Positions 1 to 8,311 of a stretch of DNA of 64,000 nucleotides are shown here, in pieces (within the stretch, counting starts at the first letter, position 1; each line of letters starts with the position of its first letter). Made by a program: the position numbers and the translations under genes. The notes beneath the pieces are model-generated. The model was given only the letters and a program-made list of their open reading frames with translations, did no database searches and was not told the origin of the DNA. Location: positions 1 through 64,000 of the forward strand of contig DASUGU010000135.1 of assembly GCA_036273855.1 (NCBI GenBank), written 5' to 3'. Origin of the DNA: DATEPR01 sp036273855. Lineage in GTDB: Bacteria; Actinomycetota; Actinomycetes; Mycobacteriales; Pseudonocardiaceae.

Positions 1-2
1 AA

Positions 3-137
3 GGACTCACCGACTTCGCGATCGTGCAGTCCTATCTGGGCACCGCCACCAAATGGGGACGCGACAAACTCGACGTCCTTCGCGAGCTGTTCACCACGGG
101 CGCATGGCTCCCATCAGCACTCACACCAGCTGAATAG
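3..137 (+). CDS. C-terminal end of an unidentified protein (partial)
   Basis: An open frame enters from the left edge and ends at TAG (135-137), giving the last 44 residues of a protein whose start lies outside the window. The tail is rich in hydrophobic and basic residues (…KLDVLRELFTTGAWLP…). It resembles the C-terminal tails of some actinobacterial transposases, but that is an impression only and I do not assign a family. The stop codon lies just before the first CRISPR-like repeat at 138-161, so this gene is either the last gene beside the array or an insertion that cut into it. It sits inside the element whose right end is the tRNA fragment at 705-759. Confidence 0.45.
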   Translation, partial: GLTDFAIVQSYLGTATKWGRDKLDVLRELFTTGAWLPSALTPAE

Positions 138-313
138 CTACGCCCAAGGGTGTATGAAAACTCCGGCGAGCAGTTCGACGAGCTGTCGGGCGTTCACCTG
201 TGCAGAACCGAGCCACGCCCAAGGGGGCATAGAAATCAGGAAACCGAGCTCGAACTTCCGCTGGAGTTTCCTGGAACGTGCAGAACCGAACATGCCCAAG
301 GGAGTATACAAAC
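138..313 (+). CRISPR. degenerate CRISPR-like array (three repeats, two spacers)
   Basis: Two diverged 36-37 nt repeats lie at 200-236 and 278-313. Both start GTGCAGAACCGA, share a CCCAAGGG centre and end in CATAGAAAT or TATACAAAC. The 3' part of a third copy lies at 138-161 (ACGCCCAAGGG, ending ATGAAAAC). The intervening segments are 38 nt (162-199) and 41 nt (237-277) and are unrelated to each other. In the second copy a short GCCC/GGGC hairpin followed by an A-rich tail ending in GAAAT resembles 36-nt type III repeats such as that of M. tuberculosis (hairpin, then GGAAAC). The copies differ at many positions and no cas gene is visible, so this is a decaying remnant at best. Confidence 0.45.
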
Positions 314-704
314 GTTGATATGCAACGCGCGGGCGATTGCTCCAGCGGGGGTGCCGAATCCAATCGCCCTGTGATCCCCGAACCCCGGAGCGTGAAATTG
401 GACCGACCTGACGCGGTGGGTTTTCGGATCCGCCGATCCAACGCACGCCCCTTCCCTGGTGCCGATTGCTCGACCGGCGCGGATGTACCTGGGTAGGTTC
501 GGCAGAGCGATCGACCGTAGGTCTCGCACCGCGTAGGTCGGCCTCTTGACTGCTGATCAGGCCAGGTCACCATATGGGCGGGGGCTCAGTTAGGGGCTCA
601 GTCCGGGTACGTTCACGCGATCACTGCCGGTCCGTGCTTGGCTTTGACCTGTGACGACGGCGTGCGGTGTACCGCCACGGACCGCGTTGAACGGGTGCAA
701 CCGG
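314..704. other. intergenic tail of the integrated element, no gene seen
   Basis: This stretch of about 390 bases lies between the CRISPR-like repeats and the tRNA fragment. No frame in it has a plausible start, ribosome binding site and protein-like composition. It is less GC-biased than the neighbouring backbone. Short inverted repeats near 663-686 could be integrase arm sites, but I cannot support that. Confidence 0.4.
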
Positions 705-759
705 TTTTGGAAATCGTGTTGGGGTAACACCCTCGCGGGTTCAAATCCCGCATCCTCCG
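705..759 (+). other. tRNA-Ser(GGA) 3' fragment, probable att site of an integrated element
   Basis: From the anticodon loop (TTGGAAA, anticodon GGA) onward the sequence reads as a tRNA-Ser: half an anticodon stem (TCGTG), a long variable arm, a T-arm with GCGGG/CCCGC around a 7-nt loop (735-751), a 3' acceptor strand ATCCTCC (752-758) and discriminator G. The 5' half is absent: the bases before 705 pair neither with the anticodon stem nor with the acceptor. This is the usual footprint of tyrosine-recombinase integration into a tRNA 3' end, which leaves the intact gene at one end of the element and a 3' copy at the other. The orientation puts the element to the left and the intact gene outside the window. 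Confidence 0.8.
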
Positions 760-804
760 CGCCGGTGGCGCCGGCCGTCGACCCGACGGCCGGCGTCTCG
801 CGTT

Positions 805-1743
805 TCAGGCCAGCTTCGCCAGTGCCGCGATCACCGCGTCGGGGAACGCCTCCGGGTTGGTGTCGCTGTGGCCGTGGGCCGCGTCGATGACCGTCAGGTC
901 GGCGTCGGTCCAGCGCCGGGACAGGTGCCACGGGACGTCGGGAGGGCAGCTCAGGTCGTGGGCGCCGGCGATGAGGGCGCCGGGGATGCCGTTCAACCCC
1001 ACCGCGTCGCGCACGAGTCGGCCGTCCTCGACGAAACCCGCGTGCCGCCAGTAGTGGGTGACCAGCCGGGCGTACACCAGCCGCACCGCGGGGTCGTCGA
1101 ACTTCTTGTTCGGCTTCGTCCCCGTCTGCGTGTGGTCCCAGGCGGTCCACTCGTCGGCGGCCGGCTGGTGGACGGCCGGATCGGGGTCTGCGGTCAGTTC
1201 GGCGTACGCCTCGATCAGGGGCAGGTGGCGCAGCGACGGCGGGACGTACGACCTGAAGCGCTCGTACTCCTCCGGATACATCCGCCCCATGTCCACCGTC
1301 ATCCACTCGACCTCGCGCGGGGTGCACAGGGTGACCAGGCCCAACACCAGACCGGACACCCGGGACGGGTGCGCCTCGGCGTAGGCCACGCCGAGCGTGG
1401 TGCCCCACGAGACGCCGAACACCACCCACCGGTCGATGCCCAGGTGTTCGCGCAGCAGTTCGAGATCGGCCACCAGGTGGGGTGTGGTGTTGGTGCTCAG
1501 ATCCGTGACCGGTTCGCTGGCACGGGGCAGGCTGCGGCCGGTACCGCGCTGGTCGAGCAGCACCGCGCGGAACCGCTCGGGGTCGAAGAACCTCCGGTGG
1601 CCCGCACTGCTGCCGCCGCCCGGTCCGCCGTGCAGGAACACCACGGGCGTACCGCGCGGATTCCCGCAGGTCTCCCAATAGATCCGGTGGCCGTCACCGA
1701 CGTCGAGCAGACCGGAGTCGGATGGTTCGGTCGGGGGGAACAT
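805..1743 (-). CDS. pip: proline iminopeptidase-like alpha/beta hydrolase
   Basis: A cytoplasmic serine peptidase of family S33 that releases N-terminal proline from peptides. The oxyanion motif HGGPGGG is at residues 38-44, the nucleophile elbow GVSWGTTL has Ser112, and a late His lies in AHGHSD (about residue 290). The family usually has GGSWGS at the elbow, so Val111 and Thr115 are mild variants. Length (312 aa) fits the family (about 310-320). I chose ATG at 1743 because the longer frame to 1794 adds only low-complexity residues and runs through the terminator hairpin at 1761-1798. No strong ribosome binding site is seen. Confidence 0.88.
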   Translation of the reverse strand: MFPPTEPSDSGLLDVGDGHRIYWETCGNPRGTPVVFLHGGPGGGSSAGHRRFFDPERFRAVLLDQRGTGRSLPRASEPVTDLSTNTTPHLVADLELLREHLGIDRWVVFGVSWGTTLGVAYAEAHPSRVSGLVLGLVTLCTPREVEWMTVDMGRMYPEEYERFRSYVPPSLRHLPLIEAYAELTADPDPAVHQPAADEWTAWDHTQTGTKPNKKFDDPAVRLVYARLVTHYWRHAGFVEDGRLVRDAVGLNGIPGALIAGAHDLSCPPDVPWHLSRRWTDADLTVIDAAHGHSDTNPEAFPDAVIAALAKLA

Positions 1744-1760
1744 GGGCCGATCGTGGCAGA

Positions 1761-1798
1761 GCGGGTGCCCGGAAACCGAACGGTTTCCGGGCACCCGC
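1761..1798 (-). terminator. terminator hairpin after the secreted nuclease/phosphatase gene
   Basis: A perfect 17-bp stem (1761-1777 with 1782-1798) around a GAAC or GTTC loop sits 12 bases past the stop of the minus-strand gene ending at 1811, and just before the iminopeptidase start. There is no clear U-tract, as is common in actinomycetes. Confidence 0.75.
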
Positions 1799-1810
1799 CA
1801 CCTGAAGGAA

Positions 1811-3661
1811 CTACCGGTCGGCCGGGACGAGGCGCACGACCTGGGGGTCGTGGTCGCTCGTCTGGTTGGCGAACTCGGCGTTGATGTGCACCACCTGGTA
1901 CTGGAACCGGGTGATGGTCGGGTCGACCATGATGTGGTCGAGCACCTCGGACTGGCCGTCGAAGTCGTACGTGTACTGCTGGTCGGCCGGCAGGGTGTCG
2001 ATCAGGTCGGTCAGCGAGTCCTTCGCGGTGAGGAACTTCGCCGTCTGCGAGAACTGGTAGTCGTTCAGGTCACCGAGGACCACCACGTTCGCCGTGCTGT
2101 CGATCTTCTGGATCGACCGCACGAAACCACTGACCTCCTGGGCCTGCAGGTCGCGCTGCGACTCCGAGGTCCTGGCGGGCGGCTGGAACCGGCCCTCGTC
2201 GGGCTGGTCGCCCAGCTTCGCGACGAAGTGGTTGGCCACCACGAACACGAACCGGCCCTGGAACAGGAACTCGCCCACCAGCGGCTTGCGGCTGAACTGC
2301 CATGCGGGCAGGTTGTTCGGGTCGATCCGGCCCGGCGACGCGGACAGTTGCGGCACGCCGTGGTCGTTCATCACGGACACCGGCGCCGTCGACGTCCCAC
2401 CCGGAATGTCCACGAAGGACACTCGCACCGGGTTGAACAGGAAGACCTGGCGGATGTTGCCGCCCGGCGCGCCGCCGTCGGCGTCGTTGACCGGGTCGAT
2501 CTCCCGCCACTGGTACCGCGGGCCGCCCGCGGCGACGATCGCGTCGGTCAGCTTGGTGAGCGTCTGGTCCGCGGCCACCACGCCGTCGTCGGTCTCGCCG
2601 TCGTTGTCCTGGACCTCCTCGACGGCCACGATGTCCGGGCTCGCCAGGTTGGTCACCACGCCCTTGCCCAGCGCGTCGAACTTGCTCTGCGGGTCGGTCG
2701 CGGCCAGGTTCTCCACGTTGTACGTGGCGACGGCGAGCTGCTTGGCGGACTGCGCCTTCGCCACCACCGGCTGGATGCCGCCGGGCTGCAGAGTGCCTAC
2801 GCTGGTGGCCTCGATCTCGTAGCCGCCGAACTCGCTGTATCCCAGCGGGCCGACGGTCCTGCCGACCAGCTTGTCACCGACGTTGGCGACCGGCGCGGGG
2901 CCAGCCGGGCCGCCGGGCACGGTGACGACCTCGATCCGGCCGGTGTCCCGGTCGTTGTAGTTCGGGAAGATCATGCCGCCGCGCGGGGTCTTGTCCACAG
3001 TGGGCTTGTCGGTGACGTACAGCTCGCCGAAGCTGTCCGTCGGGCCGATCACGCGCGCGTTGTCGACCTCGGTCAGTTCGCTCTCGTGCGACTTGAAGAA
3101 GTCGAGGGCGAACTTCTTGGGCTGCAACTGGAGGTTCTCCACGTCACCGCCGCCGACGTCCTCTGCCATCCTGGTGGGCACCGTGTCCGGCCCGAGGACG
3201 ACGGGCGCGGGCAGCGCGTTGCCGCTGGAGCTGACCGTCCAGGTGGCGTGCTCGATCTCGGTGGACGCCAGGTCGATGCTGGTGGACGCGGGCGCGTCCG
3301 GATGGAAGTCGGCCACCTCGCCGCTGACCTGCACCGCGTCCCCCACGGACACCGCGGGCGTCTTGGATCCGTTGAACACGAACAGGCCTGAGCTGGCGAC
3401 CAGCGTGGGGTTCGGATCGGGGTCCTGGAACCAGAAGCCCCGGGCGCTGCCGGTCGTGGCGACGGCGGTCACGATGCCGGCCACCCCGGTCACGTCCTGG
3501 CCGTTGAACGGCGACAGGAACGTGTTGCCGTGAATGTCCTGGATCGTGGGCGCGTCGTCGGCCGCCGCTCCGATCGCGGGCAGCAGCGCGATCGCGAGCC
3601 CGGCGGCGAGCACCGGTACGGCGCCGCGTAAGGCCCGGCGGGTCAACCACTGTCTTGGCAC
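1811..3661 (-). CDS. secreted endonuclease/exonuclease/phosphatase family protein
   Basis: A 616-residue exported protein. GTG at 3661 is chosen because AGGGAGGA lies 6 bases upstream; longer frames would run into the tRNA gene at 3812-3899. After a twin-basic start (RR near residue 7) and a hydrophobic signal segment comes an OB-fold-like region beginning TIQDIHG, as in ExeM-type extracellular nucleases. A C-terminal EEP domain follows with the expected metal and catalytic motifs in order: YNVEN, VEEVQD, a GGAPGGN stretch, NHF, GDLND and a final SDHDP. It probably degrades extracellular DNA or phosphoesters. It is likely single-cistron and ends at the hairpin 1761-1798. Confidence 0.88.
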   Translation of the reverse strand: MPRQWLTRRALRGAVPVLAAGLAIALLPAIGAAADDAPTIQDIHGNTFLSPFNGQDVTGVAGIVTAVATTGSARGFWFQDPDPNPTLVASSGLFVFNGSKTPAVSVGDAVQVSGEVADFHPDAPASTSIDLASTEIEHATWTVSSSGNALPAPVVLGPDTVPTRMAEDVGGGDVENLQLQPKKFALDFFKSHESELTEVDNARVIGPTDSFGELYVTDKPTVDKTPRGGMIFPNYNDRDTGRIEVVTVPGGPAGPAPVANVGDKLVGRTVGPLGYSEFGGYEIEATSVGTLQPGGIQPVVAKAQSAKQLAVATYNVENLAATDPQSKFDALGKGVVTNLASPDIVAVEEVQDNDGETDDGVVAADQTLTKLTDAIVAAGGPRYQWREIDPVNDADGGAPGGNIRQVFLFNPVRVSFVDIPGGTSTAPVSVMNDHGVPQLSASPGRIDPNNLPAWQFSRKPLVGEFLFQGRFVFVVANHFVAKLGDQPDEGRFQPPARTSESQRDLQAQEVSGFVRSIQKIDSTANVVVLGDLNDYQFSQTAKFLTAKDSLTDLIDTLPADQQYTYDFDGQSEVLDHIMVDPTITRFQYQVVHINAEFANQTSDHDPQVVRLVPADR

Positions 3662-3811
3662 GAATGTCCTCCCTCTGTGCACGGTCGAGGTATCGTGCCT
3701 GGTCAGGGTGAACGCTGGGAAGACCCGGTACGAACAACACGCGCCGCCAACAGGGAAAACCCGATTGTTGCCGATAAACACAACGCCCCCTATGTGAATA
3801 GAGGGCGTCGG

Positions 3812-3899
3812 TGGCGGTAGCGGTGGGATTTGAACCCACGGAGGGTTGCCCCTCACGCGCTTTCGAGGCGCGCTCCTTCGGCCGCTCGGACACGCTACC
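3812..3899 (-). tRNA. tRNA-Ser (anticodon CGA), CCA encoded
   Basis: The minus strand gives a full class II cloverleaf: acceptor GGTAGCG/CGCTACC, a CCTCGAAAG anticodon loop with anticodon CGA, a long variable arm and a T-arm with GTGGG/CCCAC. Discriminator G is followed by genomic CCA, ending at 3812. It lies between tadA and the secreted nuclease gene. Mycobacteria also carry a tRNA-Ser near tadA. Confidence 0.95.
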
Positions 3900-3922
3900 G
3901 TCGGCTACCTTACCCGACCGGC

Positions 3923-4384
3923 CTAGTCGGCCGATGCGCGGGACCGGCGGAAGAACTCGTCCAGCAGGGCGGCGCATTCGTCGGCCAGCACCCCGCCGAC
4001 CACCTCGGGCCGGTGGTTGAGCCGCCGGTCGCGGACCACGTCCCACAGCGAACCCGCCGCGCCGGTCCTGGGTTCCCATGCGCCGAACACCACCCGCGCC
4101 ACCCGCGCCGCGACCAACGCGCCGGCGCACATCGTGCACGGCTCGACGGTCACCGCCAGGGTGCAGCCGGTCAGCCGCCAGCCGTCACCGTGGCGGGCGG
4201 CGGCCGCGCGCAGGGCGAGGATCTCCGCGTGCGCGGTCGGGTCGCCGAGGCGTTCCCTGGCGTTGGCGGCCCTGGCCAGTTCGACGCCGTCGGCGTCCAC
4301 GACGACCGCGCCGACGGGCACGTCCTCGGCGCCTGCCGACCCGGCCGCGAGCAGTGCCTGGCGGACGAGGTCGGCCGGGGTCAC
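3923..4384 (-). CDS. tadA: tRNA adenosine(34) deaminase
   Basis: A zinc-dependent deaminase of 153 aa that converts A34 to inosine in tRNA-Arg(ACG), allowing one tRNA to read CGU, CGC and CGA. The zinc motif is complete: HAE (His ligand and catalytic Glu, in TAHAEI) and PCTMC (two Cys ligands). I place the start at GTG 4384, which overlaps the stop of the upstream gene as GTGA and gives the normal length; longer frames run through that gene. The pairing with the next gene and with tyrA nearby is conserved across actinobacteria. The likely substrate, tRNA-Arg(ACG), is at 31604-31676. Confidence 0.93.
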   Translation of the reverse strand: MTPADLVRQALLAAGSAGAEDVPVGAVVVDADGVELARAANARERLGDPTAHAEILALRAAAARHGDGWRLTGCTLAVTVEPCTMCAGALVAARVARVVFGAWEPRTGAAGSLWDVVRDRRLNHRPEVVGGVLADECAALLDEFFRRSRASAD

Positions 4385-4866
4385 GACTGGATGACCGACA
4401 GCAGTGCCGAGTACTGGTCGGCGAAGCCGCACCGCTGCGCGATCATGGTGAGCTGTTCGTCGGGGTAGAGGTCGATCTCGTCGATGATCACCTGGAGCTC
4501 GGCGTCCGGGAGGCCGAGATCGGCCAGGACGGTCAGGTCGCCCTCGGGCCACACACCCTCGTCGTCCTCGTCGGGGGCCTCGACCCGCAACAGGTCCAGC
4601 ACGTCGGCGGCCACGTCGTAGTCCAGGGCCGCCGCGGCGTCGGACAGTACGAGGGAGACGCCGCCGGGGGTGGGCCGGAGCAGGATGAAGAACTCGTCGT
4701 CGACCGCCAGCATGCCGAACACCGCGCCGGTGGATCTGATCCGGCGCAGCTCGGTGATCGCCGCATCGAGCTCGCCCAGCGCCGCGTCGTCCATGCGGGC
4801 ACACCGCCACCGTCCGTCCTCACGGACGACGGACACCGCGAAGCCGTCCGGCCTCTGCACTGCCAT
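4381..4866 (-). CDS. tRNA adenosine deaminase-associated protein
   Basis: A 161-residue cytoplasmic protein of the actinobacterial family always found next to tadA (named for that linkage; biochemical role unknown). It is acidic and begins MAVQRPDGFAV. An N-terminal alpha/beta part with a conserved FGMLAVDDEFF segment is followed by a region with an acidic stretch (EAPDEDDEG) and a C-terminal helix. ATG 4866 is chosen because upstream residues in the longer frame look non-coding. Its stop overlaps the tadA start by four bases, so translation is probably coupled. Confidence 0.85.
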   Translation of the reverse strand: MAVQRPDGFAVSVVREDGRWRCARMDDAALGELDAAITELRRIRSTGAVFGMLAVDDEFFILLRPTPGGVSLVLSDAAAALDYDVAADVLDLLRVEAPDEDDEGVWPEGDLTVLADLGLPDAELQVIIDEIDLYPDEQLTMIAQRCGFADQYSALLSVIQS

Positions 4867-5192
4867 GCACACACCGTATGCGTCGATCGAACTGCCCGAA
4901 AGTAGATCCCCCGACAGAGCGCGGGTTGGCCGGACCGGCGAAGAATCGTGATCGGAGTCACTGGCCAGGTCCCGGGTCGGGCACACCGGCCGCCACCAGG
5001 GGAAATGCCGTCCCGGACGGCCGATCCGCAGCTCGCCGGACTGATTGAGCCGACTCGGGTGCCGCCACCACGGACAGTGGCTCGGGACAGCGCCATCCGG
5101 AGGTGGCGCCCGGGTCGGCTGCCCGACGGCACCGGACCGGGAAAGGGTGCGTCCTTGCCGGCCACCGGTGGCGATGGGCGAGGATGTCATCC

Positions 5193-6170
5193 GTGCGTGG
5201 CGTCTGCGTGCTCGGTCTGGGACTCATCGGTGGCTCCGTGCTGCGCGCGGTGGTGGCCGCCGGCAGACCGGGCTGGGGTGCGACCGCGTCACCGGACGAC
5301 CAGCGGGCCGCCGTAGACGACGGCTTCGACGTCGAGCCCACCGTGCGGGACGCGTTGCGCCGGGCCGCCGCCACCGACGCCATCGTGGTGATCGCGGCGC
5401 CGCTGCCCGCGGTCGACGAGCTGCTGCGCGCGGTCGCCGACATCGCGCCGACGTGCCGGCTCACCGACGTGGTCAGCGTGAAGCGGCCGGTCGGTGCCGC
5501 CGTGCGCCGCCTGGCACCGCATGCCCGCTACGTCGGCGGCCACCCGATGTCGGGCAACTCGGTGTCCGGCTGGCCCGCCGGTTCGGCCACGCTGTTCCAG
5601 CGGGCCGCGTGGGTGGTCGTCACCGACGACACCGAGGACGTCGACGTGTGGTCGGACGCGGCGAACCTGGCGCTGGACTGCGGTGCGCACGTCGTCCCGG
5701 CGTCGGCCGCGGAGCACGACGCCGCCGTCGGCCGGGTGTCGCACCTGCCGCACGTGCTGGCCGCCGTGCTGGCATCGGTGGGCGCCGACGGCGGACCGCT
5801 GGCTCTGGCGCTGGCCGCCGGCTCGTTCCGGGACGGCACCCGAGTGGCGGGCGCGCGGCCCGAGCTGACCAGGGCGATGTGTGAGGGCAATCGGGACGGG
5901 CTGCTGGCCGCCGTGGACGAGGCGCTCGGCAGGCTGGGCGCGGCCCGCGGCTCGCTGGCGTCCACCGGTTCGCTGGGCGCGACCCTGGTCACCGGCCACG
6001 AGGGCCGCGCGAGCTACGACCGGTTGTCCGCCACCGACCGGGACAAGCTGGTCATCCGGCTGGACGCGCCGGACACCATGGCCGAACTGGCCGCGCTGGG
6101 CAGGCGCGGCGGCCGGGTGGTGCGGCTGGACGGCCGGACCGCGCTGGCCGAGATGCCCGACCTGATCTGA
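5193..6170 (+). CDS. tyrA: prephenate dehydrogenase
   Basis: An NAD(P)-dependent oxidative decarboxylase of tyrosine biosynthesis (prephenate to 4-hydroxyphenylpyruvate), 325 aa. The N-terminal Rossmann motif is VLGLGLIGGS. GGHPMSGN and HDAAVGRVSHLPH match the substrate-binding and helical dimerisation regions of TyrA. GTG 5193 has GAGG nine bases upstream; ATG 5184 in the same frame is possible but overlaps that ribosome binding site. There is no ACT domain. It is divergent from the tadA pair, as in mycobacteria. The matching aminotransferase candidate is at 36415-37482. Confidence 0.9.
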   Translation: MRGVCVLGLGLIGGSVLRAVVAAGRPGWGATASPDDQRAAVDDGFDVEPTVRDALRRAAATDAIVVIAAPLPAVDELLRAVADIAPTCRLTDVVSVKRPVGAAVRRLAPHARYVGGHPMSGNSVSGWPAGSATLFQRAAWVVVTDDTEDVDVWSDAANLALDCGAHVVPASAAEHDAAVGRVSHLPHVLAAVLASVGADGGPLALALAAGSFRDGTRVAGARPELTRAMCEGNRDGLLAAVDEALGRLGAARGSLASTGSLGATLVTGHEGRASYDRLSATDRDKLVIRLDAPDTMAELAALGRRGGRVVRLDGRTALAEMPDLI

Positions 6171-6259
6171 GCCACGGACCGTAACGGAGTGTGCCGTTAC
6201 GGGTTTCGGCTGGGCAACGATCCGGCTGCCGGGGTGTCGCCCGGGGCTAATTTCGTCGG

Positions 6260-8257
6260 ATGGAGCGTCGCCGGGTGGCCGTGGTGCTCGCCGGTGTGGT
6301 GCTGGTCGGTGGTGCCGTGGTGGCGCTGCGGCTGTCCGGCGGTGCATCGGACAACACGGAGGCCCAGCCGGCGCCACTGCCCACGACCGTCCGCCCGTTC
6401 AGCGCCGAGGGCGTGCTCGCGCCGAAGGCCGGCCGACCTCCCACGCCACCAGGCCGGATCCAGCTCATCTCCGGGCCCCGCAGGCTGCAACTGCGGTGGG
6501 GTTCGTCGCTGCCCGGCGGGCACGACCCGGCCGGCGCCGTCGGCTACGACGTCCGCTGGGGCACCGGCACCACGTTGGACCACGACCTGCTCGTCGCCGA
6601 ACCGCACGCCGAACTGGACGGCCTGAAACCAGGCCGGTTCACCCGGGTGGAGGTCGAGTCGGTGGACGCCTACGGTCAGCGCTCCGCACCGTCGCGCACC
6701 TCGGGCCGGGCCCAGCAGGAGCCGCCGGCCGGCCCCGACAACGCCCTGGTGGACGATTTCGACGGCACCCGGGCGACCGAGCTGGGCCGGTGGGAGGTCA
6801 CATCGTTCACCAACTGCCTCAACCTCGGCCACGCCACCGGCCGCATGGTGATCCTCAGCCAGTGCGGCGAGTCCCCGGCGACGCTGCGGTCCCGCACGCA
6901 ACTGCGCCTCCGGCCGGCATCCTCGGCGCCCGGCGGGGAACTCGGCCGGTTCACCATCGACACCGACGCCCCCGGGGAGAACGGTGAGCTGGACGTCGAC
7001 CTGGTGCCCGGCCCGGTCTTCCTGATCGACGGGGCGCCCAACGACACCCTCGCCGACGCCAAACCCGGCACGGCGGCCCCCGACGACAACCTGCCGCCGG
7101 GCACGATCCGGGTGCGGATCGTGGCGGCCATCGACGCGAACTCCGACGTGCCCAGTGACACCGTGCAGGTGGCGGTCGGGGCGAACACACCCCATGTGGC
7201 ACCGCTGGCGCGCGTGCCGCAGGCGACCCCGGCGCCCGAGACCGGCATGTCGGCGCGATGGGACGTGGTGCTGCGCACCGACGGGGTGGAGGTGCTGCGC
7301 AACGGTGTCTATGTCGGCGGCGGCAACGTCGTGCCGGGCTGGTCGGTGGCGACCCCGCTGGTCGAGTTCAGTGGGGTCGGGCTGGACCAGCAGCGCGAGG
7401 ACGTGAACATGATCGGCCTCGGTGGTGCGCCGACCTCGACGCCGCCTGCCGTGCCCGGACCGAGCCTGACGCTGAGTGGATTCCCCGTGGTGGCGCCGGG
7501 CGCCGCGAAGTCGATGATCACCAGCACCGACACCGGGCCGGGCAGCGCGCTGCTGCGGGTCACCGTCGTCGCGTCACCGAACACCCCCACGGCCAAGGTC
7601 ACCGTCGACGGCAAGGCGCCCCGGTTCGGCATCGAGTTGGGCAACGTCACCTACGCGGCGACACCGGCGGTCCCGGACACCCCGCTGTTGCCGGACGTGC
7701 GCTACTCGCTGGTGGTGCGCATCCCGGCGAGCGCGCTGCGTGGCCGGCGCAGCGTGCCGACCAATCTGGTCATCGACGCGCCGACGGACTACGCGGCTCA
7801 GGTGCAGGTGGCCTTCGACGATCTGGAGATCGTGCCGGGCGGCCATCTGACCGGCGATCCGGCTCGCGGGTTCGACATCCCCGTGGACGCGCAGGGGCCG
7901 CAACTGGCCGGGCTGGACGCGCAGGTGTTGAACGCCAGCGGCCAGGTACCGCCCGGCGGCGGCCGGCCGCTGCCCCGCGGTCGCGCCGTGCTCGCCGTGA
8001 CGATGGACGACGTCGGCACCGAGCGGGCCACCGGTGAAATCGCCGGCCTGGCCGGCTTCGAGGTGTTCGTGGACAACAAGGAACTCGTCGGGGTGCCCAC
8101 CGCGCTCGGCGGGCCTGGGTTGGCCGGCACCTGGGACGTCGCGTTCGACACGGCGAGCCTGTCGGCCGGTCCGCACACCGTGGACGTCAAGTCCTTCAGC
8201 ACCGAGCACGGTGTTCCGTTCGGTGAGTCGCTCACCACGTTCGTGCTGGGCAAGTGA
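6260..8257 (+). CDS. membrane-anchored or secreted protein with fibronectin type III-like domain
   Basis: A 665-residue protein with a single hydrophobic segment at about residues 7-26 after a basic MERRR start, so it is either exported or anchored facing outward. A proline-rich linker is followed by a probable FN3 domain (about 65-150, with a VRWGTGTT strand and a KPGRFTRVEVESVD strand). The rest is beta-rich and Asp/Gly-rich, resembling carbohydrate-binding or concanavalin-like jelly rolls. No catalytic motif is recognised. It starts 89 bases after tyrA on the same strand. The function is unknown; a surface or polysaccharide-binding role is inference. Confidence 0.65.
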   Translation: MERRRVAVVLAGVVLVGGAVVALRLSGGASDNTEAQPAPLPTTVRPFSAEGVLAPKAGRPPTPPGRIQLISGPRRLQLRWGSSLPGGHDPAGAVGYDVRWGTGTTLDHDLLVAEPHAELDGLKPGRFTRVEVESVDAYGQRSAPSRTSGRAQQEPPAGPDNALVDDFDGTRATELGRWEVTSFTNCLNLGHATGRMVILSQCGESPATLRSRTQLRLRPASSAPGGELGRFTIDTDAPGENGELDVDLVPGPVFLIDGAPNDTLADAKPGTAAPDDNLPPGTIRVRIVAAIDANSDVPSDTVQVAVGANTPHVAPLARVPQATPAPETGMSARWDVVLRTDGVEVLRNGVYVGGGNVVPGWSVATPLVEFSGVGLDQQREDVNMIGLGGAPTSTPPAVPGPSLTLSGFPVVAPGAAKSMITSTDTGPGSALLRVTVVASPNTPTAKVTVDGKAPRFGIELGNVTYAATPAVPDTPLLPDVRYSLVVRIPASALRGRRSVPTNLVIDAPTDYAAQVQVAFDDLEIVPGGHLTGDPARGFDIPVDAQGPQLAGLDAQVLNASGQVPPGGGRPLPRGRAVLAVTMDDVGTERATGEIAGLAGFEVFVDNKELVGVPTALGGPGLAGTWDVAFDTASLSAGPHTVDVKSFSTEHGVPFGESLTTFVLGK

Positions 8258-8311
8258 GTTCGCCGTCACTCGACGGGCTTGCCCGGTGGTTCGCTGTGTC
8301 ACGATGGGCCG

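Noticed and set aside
138..313. Functional CRISPR array
   Set aside because: Repeats are too diverged, only two spacers exist, and no cas gene is in the window.
590..1678. Long minus-strand frame over the iminopeptidase gene and tRNA fragment
   Set aside because: It is a shadow frame of the iminopeptidase gene extended through the tRNA 3' fragment; composition is Arg/Gly/Pro-rich with no family features.
3662..3856. N-terminal extension of the nuclease/phosphatase gene
   Set aside because: It would enter the tRNA-Ser(CGA) gene and pass by a strong ribosome binding site in front of GTG 3661.
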